64,000 nt of DNA from Alteromonadaceae bacterium (GCA_013216015.1 JABSOI010000022.1:32792-96791), one strand, 5' to 3'; positions 26,271 through 36,629 are shown, counted from the first letter of the stretch. The notes: generated from the sequence alone by a model not told the origin. Numbers and translations: made by a program.

Positions 26271-27728
26271 TTATTTAGTCAAACCACCAAAACATAGGTA
26301 TTTAATTTCTAAATAATCATCCAGGCCATATTTTGACCCTTCACGACCATTACCCGATTGTTTCATTCCACCAAAAGGAGCTGCTGCATTAGAAATTATG
26401 CCTTCATTGATGCCAACCATGCCGTATTCCAAACCTTCAGCAACACGCCATATACGACCAATATCACGTGAGTAAAAATAGGAGGCTAAACCAAATTCTG
26501 TGTCATTGGCCATTGCTATAACTTCCTCTTCGTCTTCAAAGCAAATAATTGGTGACACAGGACCAAATATTTCAGTATTGGCGATAGGCATGTTATTGGT
26601 AACATCAGTTAAAACTGTTGGCATCATGAAGGTATCTCCTAATGGAGAATTCCCCCCACCTAGCACAAGGGTAGCTCCGGCGCTGATCGAACGTTGGATC
26701 AAATCGCTGACATCTTTTGTCGCTTGAGCGTTAATCATTGGCCCAATAGTGACGCCATCGTCTAAACCATTGCCGATGACAAGTTTATTAACTGCGGTGA
26801 TAAACTTCTCAGTGAATGCTTCCTTAATACCAGACTGGACAAAAATTCGGTTAGTACATACGCAAGTTTGACCCGCATTTCTATATTTAGACACTATGGC
26901 ACCGGCAACCGCCGCATCGACATCAGCATCATCAAAGACAATAAATGGTGCATTGCCACCCAGCTCCATCGACACTTTTTTAACGGTAGATGCACATTGG
27001 CTGATCAGTGCCTGACCAACTGCTGTAGAGCCAGTGAAAGTAAACTTGGCTACATCCACGTGCTCAGTAAGAACTTTGCCAATACCATGGGCGTCTTCAC
27101 CAACAACAACGTTGAAGACACCCGCCGGAATACCCGCTCTTTCAGCTAATTCTGCCATAGCCAAAGCCGACAATGGTGTCTGGGTTGCAGGACGCACAAC
27201 AAACGTACATCCAGCAGAAAGGGCCGCTGCAGCCTTGCGTGCAATCATTGCATTGGGAAAATTCCACGGAGTTATTGCCGCAACAACGCCAACAGGTTGT
27301 TTAATAACCACTATACGCTTGTCAGCGGAAGGAGCTGGAATGGTGTCGCCATAAACACGTTTACCTTCCTCAGCAAACCATTCAATAAATGCAGCGCCGT
27401 ATCCAATTTCACCTTTTGCTTCTGCTAACGGCTTACCTTGTTCCAAGGTTAAAATTCTGCCCAGATCTTCTTGATGTGTCATCAATAAATTAAACCAATT
27501 ACGTAAGATAACAGCTCGTTCGTTGGCAGATTTTGCCGACCAGGCTGGAAAGGCCTTTTTTGCAGCCTTAACAGCAAGTATGGCTTCTTCGGGACCAGCG
27601 TTACTGACATTGGTGATAAGCTCACCATTGGCCGGATTATGCACGGGTATTTCAGTGGCACTGCTATGCCAACTACCATTGATATATGAGAAACGTTTGA
27701 TTAGTTGTTTGTCATTTAGTTGTTGCAT
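26271..27728 (-). CDS. gabD: Succinate-semialdehyde dehydrogenase (NADP-type)
   Basis: A 485-residue aldehyde dehydrogenase that oxidises succinate semialdehyde to succinate, the step after GabT. The block [17 protein letters not shown] and the catalytic-cysteine block [12 protein letters not shown] match GabD very closely, and [12 protein letters not shown] is the NAD(P) region. The C-terminal [19 protein letters not shown] is also characteristic. A GAGGT ribosome site precedes the ATG. The gene is divergent from a LysR regulator, with 122 bp between them, which suggests control by that regulator. Confidence 0.94.
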   Translation of the reverse strand: MQQLNDKQLIKRFSYINGSWHSSATEIPVHNPANGELITNVSNAGPEEAILAVKAAKKAFPAWSAKSANERAVILRNWFNLLMTHQEDLGRILTLEQGKPLAEAKGEIGYGAAFIEWFAEEGKRVYGDTIPAPSADKRIVVIKQPVGVVAAITPWNFPNAMIARKAAAALSAGCTFVVRPATQTPLSALAMAELAERAGIPAGVFNVVVGEDAHGIGKVLTEHVDVAKFTFTGSTAVGQALISQCASTVKKVSMELGGNAPFIVFDDADVDAAVAGAIVSKYRNAGQTCVCTNRIFVQSGIKEAFTEKFITAVNKLVIGNGLDDGVTIGPMINAQATKDVSDLIQRSISAGATLVLGGGNSPLGDTFMMPTVLTDVTNNMPIANTEIFGPVSPIICFEDEEEVIAMANDTEFGLASYFYSRDIGRIWRVAEGLEYGMVGINEGIISNAAAPFGGMKQSGNGREGSKYGLDDYLEIKYLCFGGLTK

Positions 27729-27787
27729 TAATTACCTCTACTTGCTGCGCAAATCTGCGCTTTACATTGTTAGTAATTGCTATTGAA

Positions 27788-27800
27788 ATACAATTTGTAT
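27788..27800. promoter_or_regulatory. LysR-type binding-site candidate in the gabD/lysR spacer
   Basis: ATACAATTTGTAT is a perfect palindrome around a central T and includes a TAC-N5-GTA core. It lies 60 bp upstream of gabD and 50 bp upstream of the LysR gene, a usual place for a shared regulator site. The assignment rests on position and symmetry only. Confidence 0.45.
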
Positions 27801-27850
27801 TAAGATTAAATACAAAACATTCAACAGATAGTTTGGTGTAGGTAAAACAT

Positions 27851-28783
27851 ATGAATAAATCTTCGATAATTCCTAAACCTATCACAGAGTACGATTTACG
27901 TTTATTGCGAATTTTTAGGGTGGTTGTCGAAAATGGTGGGTTTTCAGCGGCTGAATTTGAGCTGGGCATAACCCGGTCAACAATCAGTGTTCATATGTCC
28001 AATTTAGAAACTCGTTTGAAATTAAGGCTTTGTTTACGGGGACGCGGTGGGTTTTCTTTAACGCAGGATGGGCAGGTTATTTATCATGCCGTGATTCAAT
28101 TATTTGATTCATTGGATGATTTTTCCTTGCTGGCGAGTTCCTTAGGCTCAGAATTAAGTGGTGAAATTGTTATTCTCTGCTCTGATTCACTCAATCAGAA
28201 CAAACAACAGAAATTGGCACAAGTGATTAAAAGTATTCATCAAAATGCGCCAAATTTACATTTGGCATTAGACGGTGATACAGTCGCTAATATTGAAAAA
28301 TCAATACTTAATGATAAAGCCCATATTGGCGTATACCCTGCGTATAGAGAAGTAGATGGCTTGATTTATCAAGCACTATTTAATGAGGCGATTTATCTAT
28401 GCTGTAGCAAAACACATCCGTTTTTTGATCTGGTCGACAGTAAAATAACCCATGAAGCACTCTCTACAATACCTGCAATTCATCCCGGTATTCACATTGA
28501 TCCGGCCGGTAGGGAACAACTAAAACAATTAAATTTGTCGGCTAAGGCTTATCAATTTGATACCAGAAAAACGATGATTTTATCAGGATGTTATTTAGGG
28601 TTCTTACCACAAAGTTATATTCAGCAGGAATTGAATAAAGGAGAGATACGGATCATCAAGCCCGATTCATTCACTTATCAATTCAAATTGTCTATGGTGT
28701 ATAAAAAATCGCCTCGGGAACAGAATAAAGTTGATTTACTCAAAACCTCATTTGCTCAAGCATTTAATGTAGTGTTAAATTAG
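27851..28783 (+). CDS. LysR-family transcriptional regulator
   Basis: A 310-residue LysR regulator. The N-terminal winged helix-turn-helix is clear (YDLRLLRIFRVVVENGGFSAAEFELGITRSTISVHMSNLETRLKLRLCLRGR). A periplasmic-binding-protein-like effector domain follows from about residue 95. It is divergent from gabD and is the obvious candidate activator of the GABA genes, responding to GABA or a semialdehyde. That effector is inference from position. Confidence 0.88.
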   Translation: MNKSSIIPKPITEYDLRLLRIFRVVVENGGFSAAEFELGITRSTISVHMSNLETRLKLRLCLRGRGGFSLTQDGQVIYHAVIQLFDSLDDFSLLASSLGSELSGEIVILCSDSLNQNKQQKLAQVIKSIHQNAPNLHLALDGDTVANIEKSILNDKAHIGVYPAYREVDGLIYQALFNEAIYLCCSKTHPFFDLVDSKITHEALSTIPAIHPGIHIDPAGREQLKQLNLSAKAYQFDTRKTMILSGCYLGFLPQSYIQQELNKGEIRIIKPDSFTYQFKLSMVYKKSPREQNKVDLLKTSFAQAFNVVLN

Positions 28784-28829
28784 AAAACTATCGGCTTCTG
28801 AAATTAATAACTCATTAATGCACATGGTA

Positions 28830-29040
28830 TTGGCTATGTTGCAGTTAATTGTGTATGGGATAATAAAAACTGTTTTTACGATGTTTATTAGTTACGAAAA
28901 GTTTCAACTTTTTAAAGTCAAATTTTTTTGCGCAGAATGGGTTAGCCGTAGGCGTAACCCATCAAAATATAATTTTATCAAATACTTAAATGGTTAGGAA
29001 GTCACCATGTGTGATGGACTACTCCGTTGGCATAACCCAT
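28830..29040. repeat. REP-bearing intergenic repeat region
   Basis: TTGGCTATGTTGCAGTTAAT at 28830 is related to segments near 30624, 30870 (inverted) and 51384. A good REP palindrome (ATGGGTTAGCC...GGCGTAACCCAT) lies at 28937-28962, and a degenerate one follows at 29012-29040. The remaining gap to 29254 contains GTTTAGCTTG-type direct repeats around 29152-29180. Confidence 0.6.
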
Positions 29041-29254
29041 TGTCTGTTGATTGTTGATCACCAATATTTAAACCTACAAGTTTATGTTGTGTGAAAGCAG
29101 AATGGTTCAAATAACCAAAGAGGTTAAGGGTATTAACCTCTAAGATCTTGTTTAGCTTGGTTTAGCTTGGTTTAGTTTGCTTTATCTTAGTGCCAAAATC
29201 TGTTACTCGTCTTTGTTAAAATCAGAACAGTCAACAGTCAACAGTCCTAGTTAA

Positions 29255-30511
29255 TCATTTTTTATTATCCAGTAAACTGGCTGGTTTAAAAACCACCACA
29301 GCAGAAATAATTAAACCAACAACGGCAATATTGATAATTAGCCCATAATTATCTTCACCCAAAGTATCGCTACCAAATATTAACGCCGCAACCATGGGAC
29401 CGGAAGCCAGACCCATTTTAGAGGCAAAACCACCTAATGCTGCCATTTGCCCTTCACGATCTAATTCAGAGCAGATACCGAATAAATAAGGTAGAACGAA
29501 AGCCCAGGTTATGCCAATGATGATATTAGCGATTAAATACACTTGTTCATTCATACTGAAGTGAAGTAACCAACTGCACAAAGCGGTTAATACAATACCA
29601 AAGGTGAGTGGCAGGGCACGACCATATTTAGTTCCGATCATGATGACTAAAAATGCGCCTATTAAGGCGATCCAACTTGCAATCGCTAATGATTGACTCA
29701 TAAATTCAATAGTAAGTCCTTCAGATTTTCCAAGGCTTATCATGTAGGCAAATAGCCCCATATTGGCTGCCTGAAACAAAAATATGGCCAGTAAATTCTG
29801 CATTAGTGGAGAACGTATGAATGAGCCTATATTTGAACCTTTTTTTACTGCTGTTTCTGATGCTTTTTCCTGCGCTGTTTTTGATTTTTGTTTTATGTTG
29901 TAATCGGGTAAAAAAGGTACCATTAGCAGGGTAATTGCAGTGAAGGTTATCATAGAAACAAAAAGTGCTGTGGTGCCATATTCAGGCACTAGTCCCGGTA
30001 AATACATAATGCCTAGTCCACCAAGTCCCCATTGTATAAATAATAAATAGCCAAAGGTTTTATCTGCCTGAAGGGTTCTGGAAATAATGGCAAAGCCTAT
30101 GCCAACGAGTAAACCACCCGTTAAACCATGAATAGCTCTGATGATGACCATTGATAATGGTTTTTCGATAAAAATACAGCATACATCAATAATAATTAAA
30201 GTAACCAGAAGCACATACGACCATGATCGCCAGTTGATTTTTTTAATTAAAAATACCGCTGTTAATGCACCTATTGCTGCGCCATATAAATTAGCAGAGC
30301 TGACAAAACCAGCTTGTTGATTGGAAAAGTTCAGGCCTTCTTTTAGCCCATTAATAATTGCCGGCATTATATTAATATAAAATATACCTGCGGTAGTTAA
30401 AAAAGCCAGGATAACTCTGGCAACAATACCGTTAGGGTTAACTTTCGTGATGGCAGAAGCCGATTGTTGTACAACATTGTTTTCTTCGTTTTCTTTATTA
30501 AATTCACTCAT
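29255..30511 (-). CDS. Major facilitator superfamily transporter
   Basis: A 418-residue inner-membrane transporter with 12 predicted helices and a hydrophilic central loop near residues 205-232 (KQKSKTAQEKASETAVKKG). The N-terminal ~25 residues are polar. The pattern IIRAIHGLTGGLLVGIGFAIISR is MFS-like, but the subfamily and substrate cannot be read from it. It is the last gene of a minus-strand run with a carbon-nitrogen hydrolase, a TBDR and a TPR-sulfotransferase, so it may move the product of that pathway across the inner membrane. Confidence 0.85.
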   Translation of the reverse strand: MSEFNKENEENNVVQQSASAITKVNPNGIVARVILAFLTTAGIFYINIMPAIINGLKEGLNFSNQQAGFVSSANLYGAAIGALTAVFLIKKINWRSWSYVLLVTLIIIDVCCIFIEKPLSMVIIRAIHGLTGGLLVGIGFAIISRTLQADKTFGYLLFIQWGLGGLGIMYLPGLVPEYGTTALFVSMITFTAITLLMVPFLPDYNIKQKSKTAQEKASETAVKKGSNIGSFIRSPLMQNLLAIFLFQAANMGLFAYMISLGKSEGLTIEFMSQSLAIASWIALIGAFLVIMIGTKYGRALPLTFGIVLTALCSWLLHFSMNEQVYLIANIIIGITWAFVLPYLFGICSELDREGQMAALGGFASKMGLASGPMVAALIFGSDTLGEDNYGLIINIAVVGLIISAVVVFKPASLLDNKK

Positions 30512-30613
30512 ATACTTATTCCTAATATTTGTTCCTGATACTTACTTCCTGAAACTTGGTCTTAACATTTAAAACTTAACAAATTAGCATGTGTTTATTC
30601 TTTAAATAGAACA

Positions 30614-30890
30614 CTTATTTAATACAATTGGCTATGTATCCATTAAGTGTACCCATTAAGTGTGGCTATGATAGTTGTAGGATGGGTTAGCCAACGGCGT
30701 AACCTATCACTTTGTAGCACGCAACTATCTAATAATATAAATAAAAACAGGTGTTTTGATGGGTTACGCCTTCAGCTAACCCATCCTACGCGCTGAAATC
30801 TCGACTTTACAGATAAATCACAATAAAACAATTACTTATGGTCGCAGTCACACTTAACTGGAACATAGCCGATACAATTGGTATAAACAC
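30614..30890. repeat. Composite inverted-repeat element containing two REP units
   Basis: The outer arms are TACAATTGGCTATGT...TTAAGTGTG on the left and its imperfect reverse complement (CACACTTAACTGGAACATAGCC...ACAATTGGTAT) on the right. Inside, REP palindromes at 30681-30708 and 30758-30785 are in opposite orientation. The whole 277-bp block fills the gap between the MFS gene and the sulfotransferase and contains no ORF. Confidence 0.65.
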
Positions 30891-30921
30891 CCTGCAACAA
30901 AGGGGTGGTTGGTAACGTTAC

Positions 30922-32565
30922 TTAATCACAATATATTCCCGCCTGTTCCAAACTGGTTATCATCGGGTTCAGTTGCTTTTCGAAATTACGCCACTTGTTT
31001 ACTGATTTTTTGTGAATAGCCTGGCGTATCTGGCTGGCACTTGCGGTATTTACAGCTGAAGTATTATTTTGCACATTGACGAATTCATCTTGCCATTGCA
31101 GCCCACAAAATTGGACCATATCTTTAGCGCAATCCATGGTATTACTTACAAGACTTTCATAGTTAACCGTATGAATATTCAAATTTGGAAATTGTTCCCA
31201 GTGCTTAATTAACTTTTGATAAGCAATATAATATTCGGCCAGTTCTTTCTGATCATAAGAAAACGGATATGCCTGATGAAACAGAGTTTTAAAAATGGCG
31301 TAACAGGTATCCATTGTATTTCGTTTTACATGAATAATTTTGGCATTGGGTAGGGCTTTTTGAATAAGTCCAATATATAAAAAGTTAAAAGGTAATTTAT
31401 CAGTAAAAAATTGGTTTTTATTTTTACCGAAGTCAATATGGCTAAGTTGATCTTTAACTGAATGCAGGTAATCCTGTCCTAATTTAACAAAATCAATTTG
31501 ACTGGATGCTTCAATAAATTGTTGTCTGGACTTCATTTTTGTGCCGAAAGTCTTTTCCACCTGCGCGGTAAATAATCGGGCAAAATCATTTAACTCTCCG
31601 GCGGAATGTACATTTTTTCCTGCTGATATAATCCTGTCAGTTAACGTTGAGCCTGTGCGTGGCATCCCCAAAATAAAAATAGGGGTAAGATCCGTTTCTG
31701 TTTCTGTGTCAGCTTCAGCTTTTTGTTGAATTTCAGTCGATGGTTTTTGCCACCAGTTCAGATTAAAACTTTGACTGATTTGTGTCATCGTTTCTATATC
31801 ATGCGCTACATCGTAATCTATATGTTTGCGGCGTAACAGACTCGCTTGTTGCAAATATTCAAAAGATCTGGAATATTCAGCCATATCTTCATGAGATTTA
31901 GCTAAGGCGAATCTAACTTGCACTTCTTTTTTGGGGGAAAGTTGTTTATTCAGTAATGCTTCCAGTGGTTCAACAAAATTATTTTCACGAGTTTGTTTTT
32001 TTAGATCAACTCTTAATGTGTGCGCATCAATATCTAAAGTATTTAGTGCGATCGCTCTGGTTAAATTATCTTCTGCCTGCTCCAACCCTCCCATATGGCG
32101 TTGAACAGCGGCTAAACTGTAATAATGTTCGTTATTAGAGGGATCTAAATTTATTGCCTGTTGATAATGCTCAACAGCGTCTGGCAACATGTTGATTTGT
32201 GAAAACAGCATTCCGACTTGATTATGCTCTAATGCGGTTAACTTGGCGTTTTTTAACGCTATGATGGTATTTTTTACTTGTGTTGCTTCATGAGATTTAA
32301 GATAGACAGTGGCCAGCGAAATTTGCCATGCCGGATTTTGGGGGATTAACTTACATGCGTTTTTTAAACTTTGTCTGGCTGCAGCCAAATTACCGATAGC
32401 TAAGGCTATTTGTCCGGTAAAATACCAGGCTTCACCATTATTTGGGTATTGTTTATTGAGTTGTTGACTTAACTTTATGGCATCATTGATCTTTTGGTTA
32501 TTTAAGTCATGCCAACCCTGTTTAAGTAATGAATTGGCTGACGACAGTAAATTACGCTGAATCAT
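30922..32565 (-). CDS. TPR-repeat sulfotransferase
   Basis: A 547-residue cytoplasmic protein with an N-terminal half of TPR units (about residues 10-240) and a C-terminal sulfotransferase domain. The PAPS-binding loop is FILGMPRTGSTLTDRII (about residues 295-311), and the 3'-phosphate site is IIHVKRNTMDTCYAIFKTLF. It would transfer sulfate from PAPS to a protein or small molecule. TPR-sulfotransferases are often encoded next to TBDRs in Alteromonadales and Sphingomonads; the acceptor is not known. It lies 195 bp downstream of the TBDR. A short acidic ETETETD repeat sits between the TPR and sulfotransferase parts. Confidence 0.87.
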   Translation of the reverse strand: MIQRNLLSSANSLLKQGWHDLNNQKINDAIKLSQQLNKQYPNNGEAWYFTGQIALAIGNLAAARQSLKNACKLIPQNPAWQISLATVYLKSHEATQVKNTIIALKNAKLTALEHNQVGMLFSQINMLPDAVEHYQQAINLDPSNNEHYYSLAAVQRHMGGLEQAEDNLTRAIALNTLDIDAHTLRVDLKKQTRENNFVEPLEALLNKQLSPKKEVQVRFALAKSHEDMAEYSRSFEYLQQASLLRRKHIDYDVAHDIETMTQISQSFNLNWWQKPSTEIQQKAEADTETETDLTPIFILGMPRTGSTLTDRIISAGKNVHSAGELNDFARLFTAQVEKTFGTKMKSRQQFIEASSQIDFVKLGQDYLHSVKDQLSHIDFGKNKNQFFTDKLPFNFLYIGLIQKALPNAKIIHVKRNTMDTCYAIFKTLFHQAYPFSYDQKELAEYYIAYQKLIKHWEQFPNLNIHTVNYESLVSNTMDCAKDMVQFCGLQWQDEFVNVQNNTSAVNTASASQIRQAIHKKSVNKWRNFEKQLNPMITSLEQAGIYCD

Positions 32566-32707
32566 AATGCTCTTACTTCTTTATTTTTAGCTAATGGTAA
32601 TAATTGATCAAGTTATTCTACTATCGCGTCTACTCTGGCGTCTACTTTCGCATTTACTCTCGTGCAAAAAGACTGATCCGGGGATCATGAAAGCGCTCAA
32701 GTAGAAC

Positions 32708-32736
32708 ATAAGCCATACACATATCATATGGCTTAT
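32708..32736 (-). terminator. Hairpin after the TBDR gene
   Basis: ATAAGCCATA (32708-32717) pairs perfectly with TATGGCTTAT (32727-32736) across a 9-nt loop, 25 bp beyond the TBDR stop. The following T tract on the minus strand is weak, so it may only attenuate transcription into the sulfotransferase gene. A lone AAGCGCT palindrome at 32688-32701 lies just beyond. Confidence 0.5.
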
Positions 32737-32760
32737 TAAATTGATCACGCAATTATCATT

Positions 32761-35241
32761 TTAGTCAAATTGATAAGAGATAGACATTCCTATTGTACGA
32801 GGACGGGCAATATAATCCTTCTGGTTATTACCATAATAGTTTTCAAACGCACCAGTATCTGTAGATAAGTACGTTGAAGGGTAACTTCCGGTAACACCTT
32901 CTTCATTAGTTAAGTTTTTAATATAAACCGTTAATGCCCAATTGTCCTGCACAAACTGAGTTGAAGCATTCCAAATTGAAAATCCGCCAAACTCATCATA
33001 AACCTGACTGGTGGGTTGTACAGAGTTCACAGAATCAGACTGGTAATAACCAGACAATCTGGAATTCATTTCAATACTGTCAGTTAATTCAGCATAGTGG
33101 CTAAAATTAACAGAAAGTACATGTTCAGCTACACCCGGTAGGCGTGCGCCAGATTCCGAAATTACATTTTCGTATTGAGGTGCTACTAAATCTTCTGATA
33201 ATTCAGCTTTTGTGTAGGCATAGCCCATTCTCATTTGAAGAGCGTCGGTTAATGACACACTTGCTTCAACTTCAAATCCAGATGTTTCAGCCGCCTTGCC
33301 ATTTTGTGCCATGAAAAAGGCCCACCATGCTGTGCCTGTATTCAACTGTGGGTCATCCCACTTCACCATATAGATATCAGCAGAATAGGTGATATTGTCT
33401 GAATAACCTTTTATACCTAACTCATAGTTTCTAACGGTATCTTTACCAAATGTTTCAACAGTTTCAGGGTTAGGCTCTGCAAACGGACCGTCTGTTGGAA
33501 TAGCATTAGAGCCACCTCGTCTAAAGCCTTCAGAGTATGTTGCATATGCCATGGTAGATTCATTTACATCATAGGCAAGGTTGAATTTAAATAATGTGTC
33601 ACTTTCACTTTGCGTCGGATATGCAATCGACTCAATTGTTGTTGGTTGTCCGTAAGCCGCATTAATCGCGGTATTATTTTTTAACGTATTATCAAACCAA
33701 CGTGCGCCTGCCGTCACTTTTAAGTCATCAGTAACTTGATAGCTAAACTCACCAAATAATGCTTTATCTTTAAAGGATTCATCACGGATATAAGTGAAAT
33801 CTTTATCAGATGGAGCGCCTACCCACCAAGACCAGCAGTCAGACTCTACTGCTAATTGAGTACAGGCAACACCATATTCTTCAATTCCCCGCAGGTGACT
33901 GAAGTTATTAGTTTGACGTTCTTGATCCATATAATATGCACCAATAATCCAATCAAATTTATCTTCGTCAGTGGAATTGGATATTAATCTGAATTCCTGC
34001 ACTAATGCTTTATCTTCAAAGCCTGATTCAACATGAGAAGCAGGTCTTGGATTACCGTTATACCAGGCATTATACCAATCGCGTCCACCTGATACCCACA
34101 AACCAGTATTATCACGCCAGCCATTACCGTCTTGATCATATAAAGAGGTGCTTGACGTTAATGTGGCAAAACCTAAATCAGCATTTATTTCTAAACTTGT
34201 CAGTGATACATCACGCTCTGACGGTTCTAATAGTGTTGAACCATTTTCATATTCGCCGTAACTATTTCCATCATAATCAGACCCATTGGTAACAGCACGA
34301 CGGCCACCAATTTCGTCACTTTGATTATGGTGAGTCAAGAGTAGGTCTACATTATCGGTTAATTCCATGCCCAGCGCAGCTTTAAAGTAGGTAATATCAA
34401 CAGAATCAACATCTTTTTTGCTATGGTAACAAGAGCCGTTATCAACAATTTCTAATGGTGTTAATGAGCTGTCGCCAACAGATCTACATTGACCGTCGTT
34501 AGCTTCAACTAAGGGAATACCATTATTATCAAGTTGATATAAATTTGTTTGATCAATAATACCATCGTCTTTTTGTTTAGCGACAACAAATCTGATAGCT
34601 GAAGTATCACTAAGTGGCATATTGAACATACCGTCAAACGTCATATTTTGACCGCCTGAGCCCGACGTTTTGCTAAAATCTGTTTTAAAACTAGCTTCAG
34701 TTAACTCGGCATCAGGTCTGTTCATAACATAACGCACGGTTCCACCAAGCGCCCCTGAACCATATAAAGTGCCTTGTGGCCCTCTAAGTACTTCAACACG
34801 CTCTATATCTTTTAATAAAAAGTTTGCAAAAATCGGTGTGTTATCTACATATGTTGATACGGTAGGTACCGTTGATTGTCCAACATTGGCACCTGAAATA
34901 CCACTTTCCACGTTAACACCACGGATAACCATGCTATTAGATGTTCCACCGTTACGGTGCCCTCTATCTATAATAGTAATACCCGCAACAGTACGAAGTA
35001 AATCTGAACTGTCGGTAATATTTTGTTCTTCGATATCACTACCTAACACAGATGAAATATTAAAGGGTAATTCTTCTTGTAACGTAGTTCTGTGGGTCGC
35101 AGTTACCATGATTCGTTCAATTTGACCCTTTTTATCTGAGCTTACTTCTTCTGCTGCTGTATGGAATGATGCTGATGACATCATAAGTGCAGTACTTACC
35201 GCCATTGATAAAGATGTTTTTTTAAAGATAGTAGTATTCAT
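32761..35241 (-). CDS. TonB-dependent receptor
   Basis: An 826-residue outer-membrane receptor. The signal peptide ends near SFHTAAEE. The plug contains IERIMVTATHR, DLLRTVAGITIID, SMVIRGVNVESG and VEVLRGPQGTLYGSGALGGTVRYV, which is the classic siderophore/vitamin-type TBDR plug rather than the carbohydrate type at 12260 and 43845. The barrel ends in ISYQFD. The gene follows a carbon-nitrogen hydrolase and precedes a TPR-sulfotransferase. The ligand is unknown; the neighbouring amidase suggests a nitrogen-containing compound, which is inference. Confidence 0.9.
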   Translation of the reverse strand: MNTTIFKKTSLSMAVSTALMMSSASFHTAAEEVSSDKKGQIERIMVTATHRTTLQEELPFNISSVLGSDIEEQNITDSSDLLRTVAGITIIDRGHRNGGTSNSMVIRGVNVESGISGANVGQSTVPTVSTYVDNTPIFANFLLKDIERVEVLRGPQGTLYGSGALGGTVRYVMNRPDAELTEASFKTDFSKTSGSGGQNMTFDGMFNMPLSDTSAIRFVVAKQKDDGIIDQTNLYQLDNNGIPLVEANDGQCRSVGDSSLTPLEIVDNGSCYHSKKDVDSVDITYFKAALGMELTDNVDLLLTHHNQSDEIGGRRAVTNGSDYDGNSYGEYENGSTLLEPSERDVSLTSLEINADLGFATLTSSTSLYDQDGNGWRDNTGLWVSGGRDWYNAWYNGNPRPASHVESGFEDKALVQEFRLISNSTDEDKFDWIIGAYYMDQERQTNNFSHLRGIEEYGVACTQLAVESDCWSWWVGAPSDKDFTYIRDESFKDKALFGEFSYQVTDDLKVTAGARWFDNTLKNNTAINAAYGQPTTIESIAYPTQSESDTLFKFNLAYDVNESTMAYATYSEGFRRGGSNAIPTDGPFAEPNPETVETFGKDTVRNYELGIKGYSDNITYSADIYMVKWDDPQLNTGTAWWAFFMAQNGKAAETSGFEVEASVSLTDALQMRMGYAYTKAELSEDLVAPQYENVISESGARLPGVAEHVLSVNFSHYAELTDSIEMNSRLSGYYQSDSVNSVQPTSQVYDEFGGFSIWNASTQFVQDNWALTVYIKNLTNEEGVTGSYPSTYLSTDTGAFENYYGNNQKDYIARPRTIGMSISYQFD

Positions 35242-35416
35242 GTTTTACTCCCGATCATTTATATTTTTATGATTGTATTGTTCAAATATGGGTATGATTT
35301 GAGTCTAAATTGGCTCGTGATTAATTCGTAGTACCAGTTTTATCTGATGTTTAGGTCCAGTTACTATTATTTAATAACCTTGCCTGTCATTGTTTTAATT
35401 TAGTTTTAATTTAGTT

Positions 35417-36271
35417 TTAATTTGTATTTTTAGTTGGAATAGTCAAAGGGCCAAGTTTTTTTAACTCCTTATTTTCTAGTTTATTTTCTGTGTAAATAGA
35501 GAAGTTTGCTGTATTATCCCGGAAACTTTTTACTGGTTGTCCTAAATTATGCAGGCCTCGTTCACGATTTCTTCTGACACGTTTGAAATCAATTTCAACC
35601 GGGATCACCTCATCGCCAATAGAGGCTTGATAAATTACGTCGCCTTCCGGCGCGACAACAATGGATTGACCAACACCTAATTTACCCGCACTGTTTATTG
35701 TCATGACATAGCATTGATTGGTAGCAGCGGTTGCCTGGGCCATAATCAGTTCAATTGGTCTGTCGATTGTGCCTGTCAGGGTAGGGTAAATAAGTACTTC
35801 AGCCCCCATGCATGACAGTGTTCGGGCGACTTCCGGAAACCATAAGTCATAACATATTGCAACACCGATCCTGCCTTGTGGCACATCAAATACAACAAAT
35901 TCATCACCTTGGGTGACGCCTGATTCATATGGGTAGAATGGGAATATTTTGCGGTAGCGGGTAACAACTTCACCTTTATTATTTATAACAGAGGCGGTAT
36001 TAAAAATTTTGTCATCGACTTTTTCAAATAATGATCCGGGGATTAACCAAATATCATTTTCTTTTGCAATTTTGCAATAATAATCTTCAGCATGACCGGG
36101 AAGTGTTTCTGCGTATTTTTTTTCTGGGCCGTAAGTACTTAATTCACTTAGTACGATCATATCAAGCCAGGGAAAACGTTGTTTGGTTTTTACTATTTCA
36201 GCCTTAATAGTTTCAAGATTGTCACCGCATGGTAGCGCCAGTTGCATACCAGCAATAGAAAAATGGTCCAT
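35417..36271 (-). CDS. Carbon-nitrogen hydrolase (nitrilase superfamily amidase)
   Basis: A 284-residue enzyme with the complete nitrilase-superfamily triad: Glu43 in IVLSELSTYG, Lys108 in RYRKIFPFYP and Cys140 in GVAICYDLWFPE. It hydrolyses an amide, carbamoyl amide or nitrile bond in the cytoplasm. The FPFYPYESGVTQGDEF spacing suggests an amidase rather than a true nitrilase. A GGGGG ribosome site precedes the ATG. It appears to lead the TBDR, sulfotransferase and MFS genes. A family A MITE begins 20 bp upstream of the start and must have displaced the original promoter. Confidence 0.88.
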   Translation of the reverse strand: MDHFSIAGMQLALPCGDNLETIKAEIVKTKQRFPWLDMIVLSELSTYGPEKKYAETLPGHAEDYYCKIAKENDIWLIPGSLFEKVDDKIFNTASVINNKGEVVTRYRKIFPFYPYESGVTQGDEFVVFDVPQGRIGVAICYDLWFPEVARTLSCMGAEVLIYPTLTGTIDRPIELIMAQATAATNQCYVMTINSAGKLGVGQSIVVAPEGDVIYQASIGDEVIPVEIDFKRVRRNRERGLHNLGQPVKSFRDNTANFSIYTENKLENKELKKLGPLTIPTKNTN

Positions 36272-36290
36272 TAATTATGCCCCCTAATAA

Positions 36291-36453
36291 TATACCCATC
36301 ACCATTCAAAATGCAGGTTTTGATTCGTTTAAAAAACATATTTACTGCGTTGCTGAATCTTAAATAAGAATAACTTATCCGGCGAATCAGCGTCTTGTAA
36401 CTATGCTTTTTAATTCACCTCAAATTCCCGCATTTTGAAAGGTAACGGGTATA
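36291..36453. mobile_element. MITE-like element, family A, copy with a different core
   Basis: The 163-bp element begins TATACCCATCACCATTCAAAATGC and ends GCATTTTGAAAGGTAACGGGTATA, the family A ends. Its interior instead carries GCTGAATC...GCGAATCAGC, a different hairpin. The first 61 bp are identical to the truncated copy at 63940-64000. The rest of the 36272-36629 gap holds a terminator hairpin and an isolated ATACCAATTG. Confidence 0.85.
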
Positions 36454-36587
36454 GTATGGAAATTAAAGATTTGTAGTTTATTAATATAAAGTTTTAATTA
36501 ATATGGTGTAGTACCAGATTTACTTATACAACTGGTCCAGATTTATGTGGTGTTATACCAATTGCCATTAATGTAAAAGCGTCACTT

Positions 36588-36608
36588 GTCATCTGCTAAA
36601 CAGATGAC
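36588..36608 (-). terminator. Hairpin after the short serine hydrolase
   Basis: GTCATCTG pairs with CAGATGAC around a CTAAA loop, 22 bp past the stop codon on the minus strand, followed by CTTTTAC. It is homologous to the stronger hairpin at 38843-38871 behind the paralogous gene. Confidence 0.7.
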
Positions 36609-36629
36609 GTTGCTAATAAAACGGTTCAA

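Noticed and set aside
32688..32701. TGAAAGCGCTCAAG as another LacI operator
   Set aside because: The right half is degenerate and the site lies downstream of the TBDR, not at a start of a sugar operon; kept only as a weak possibility.
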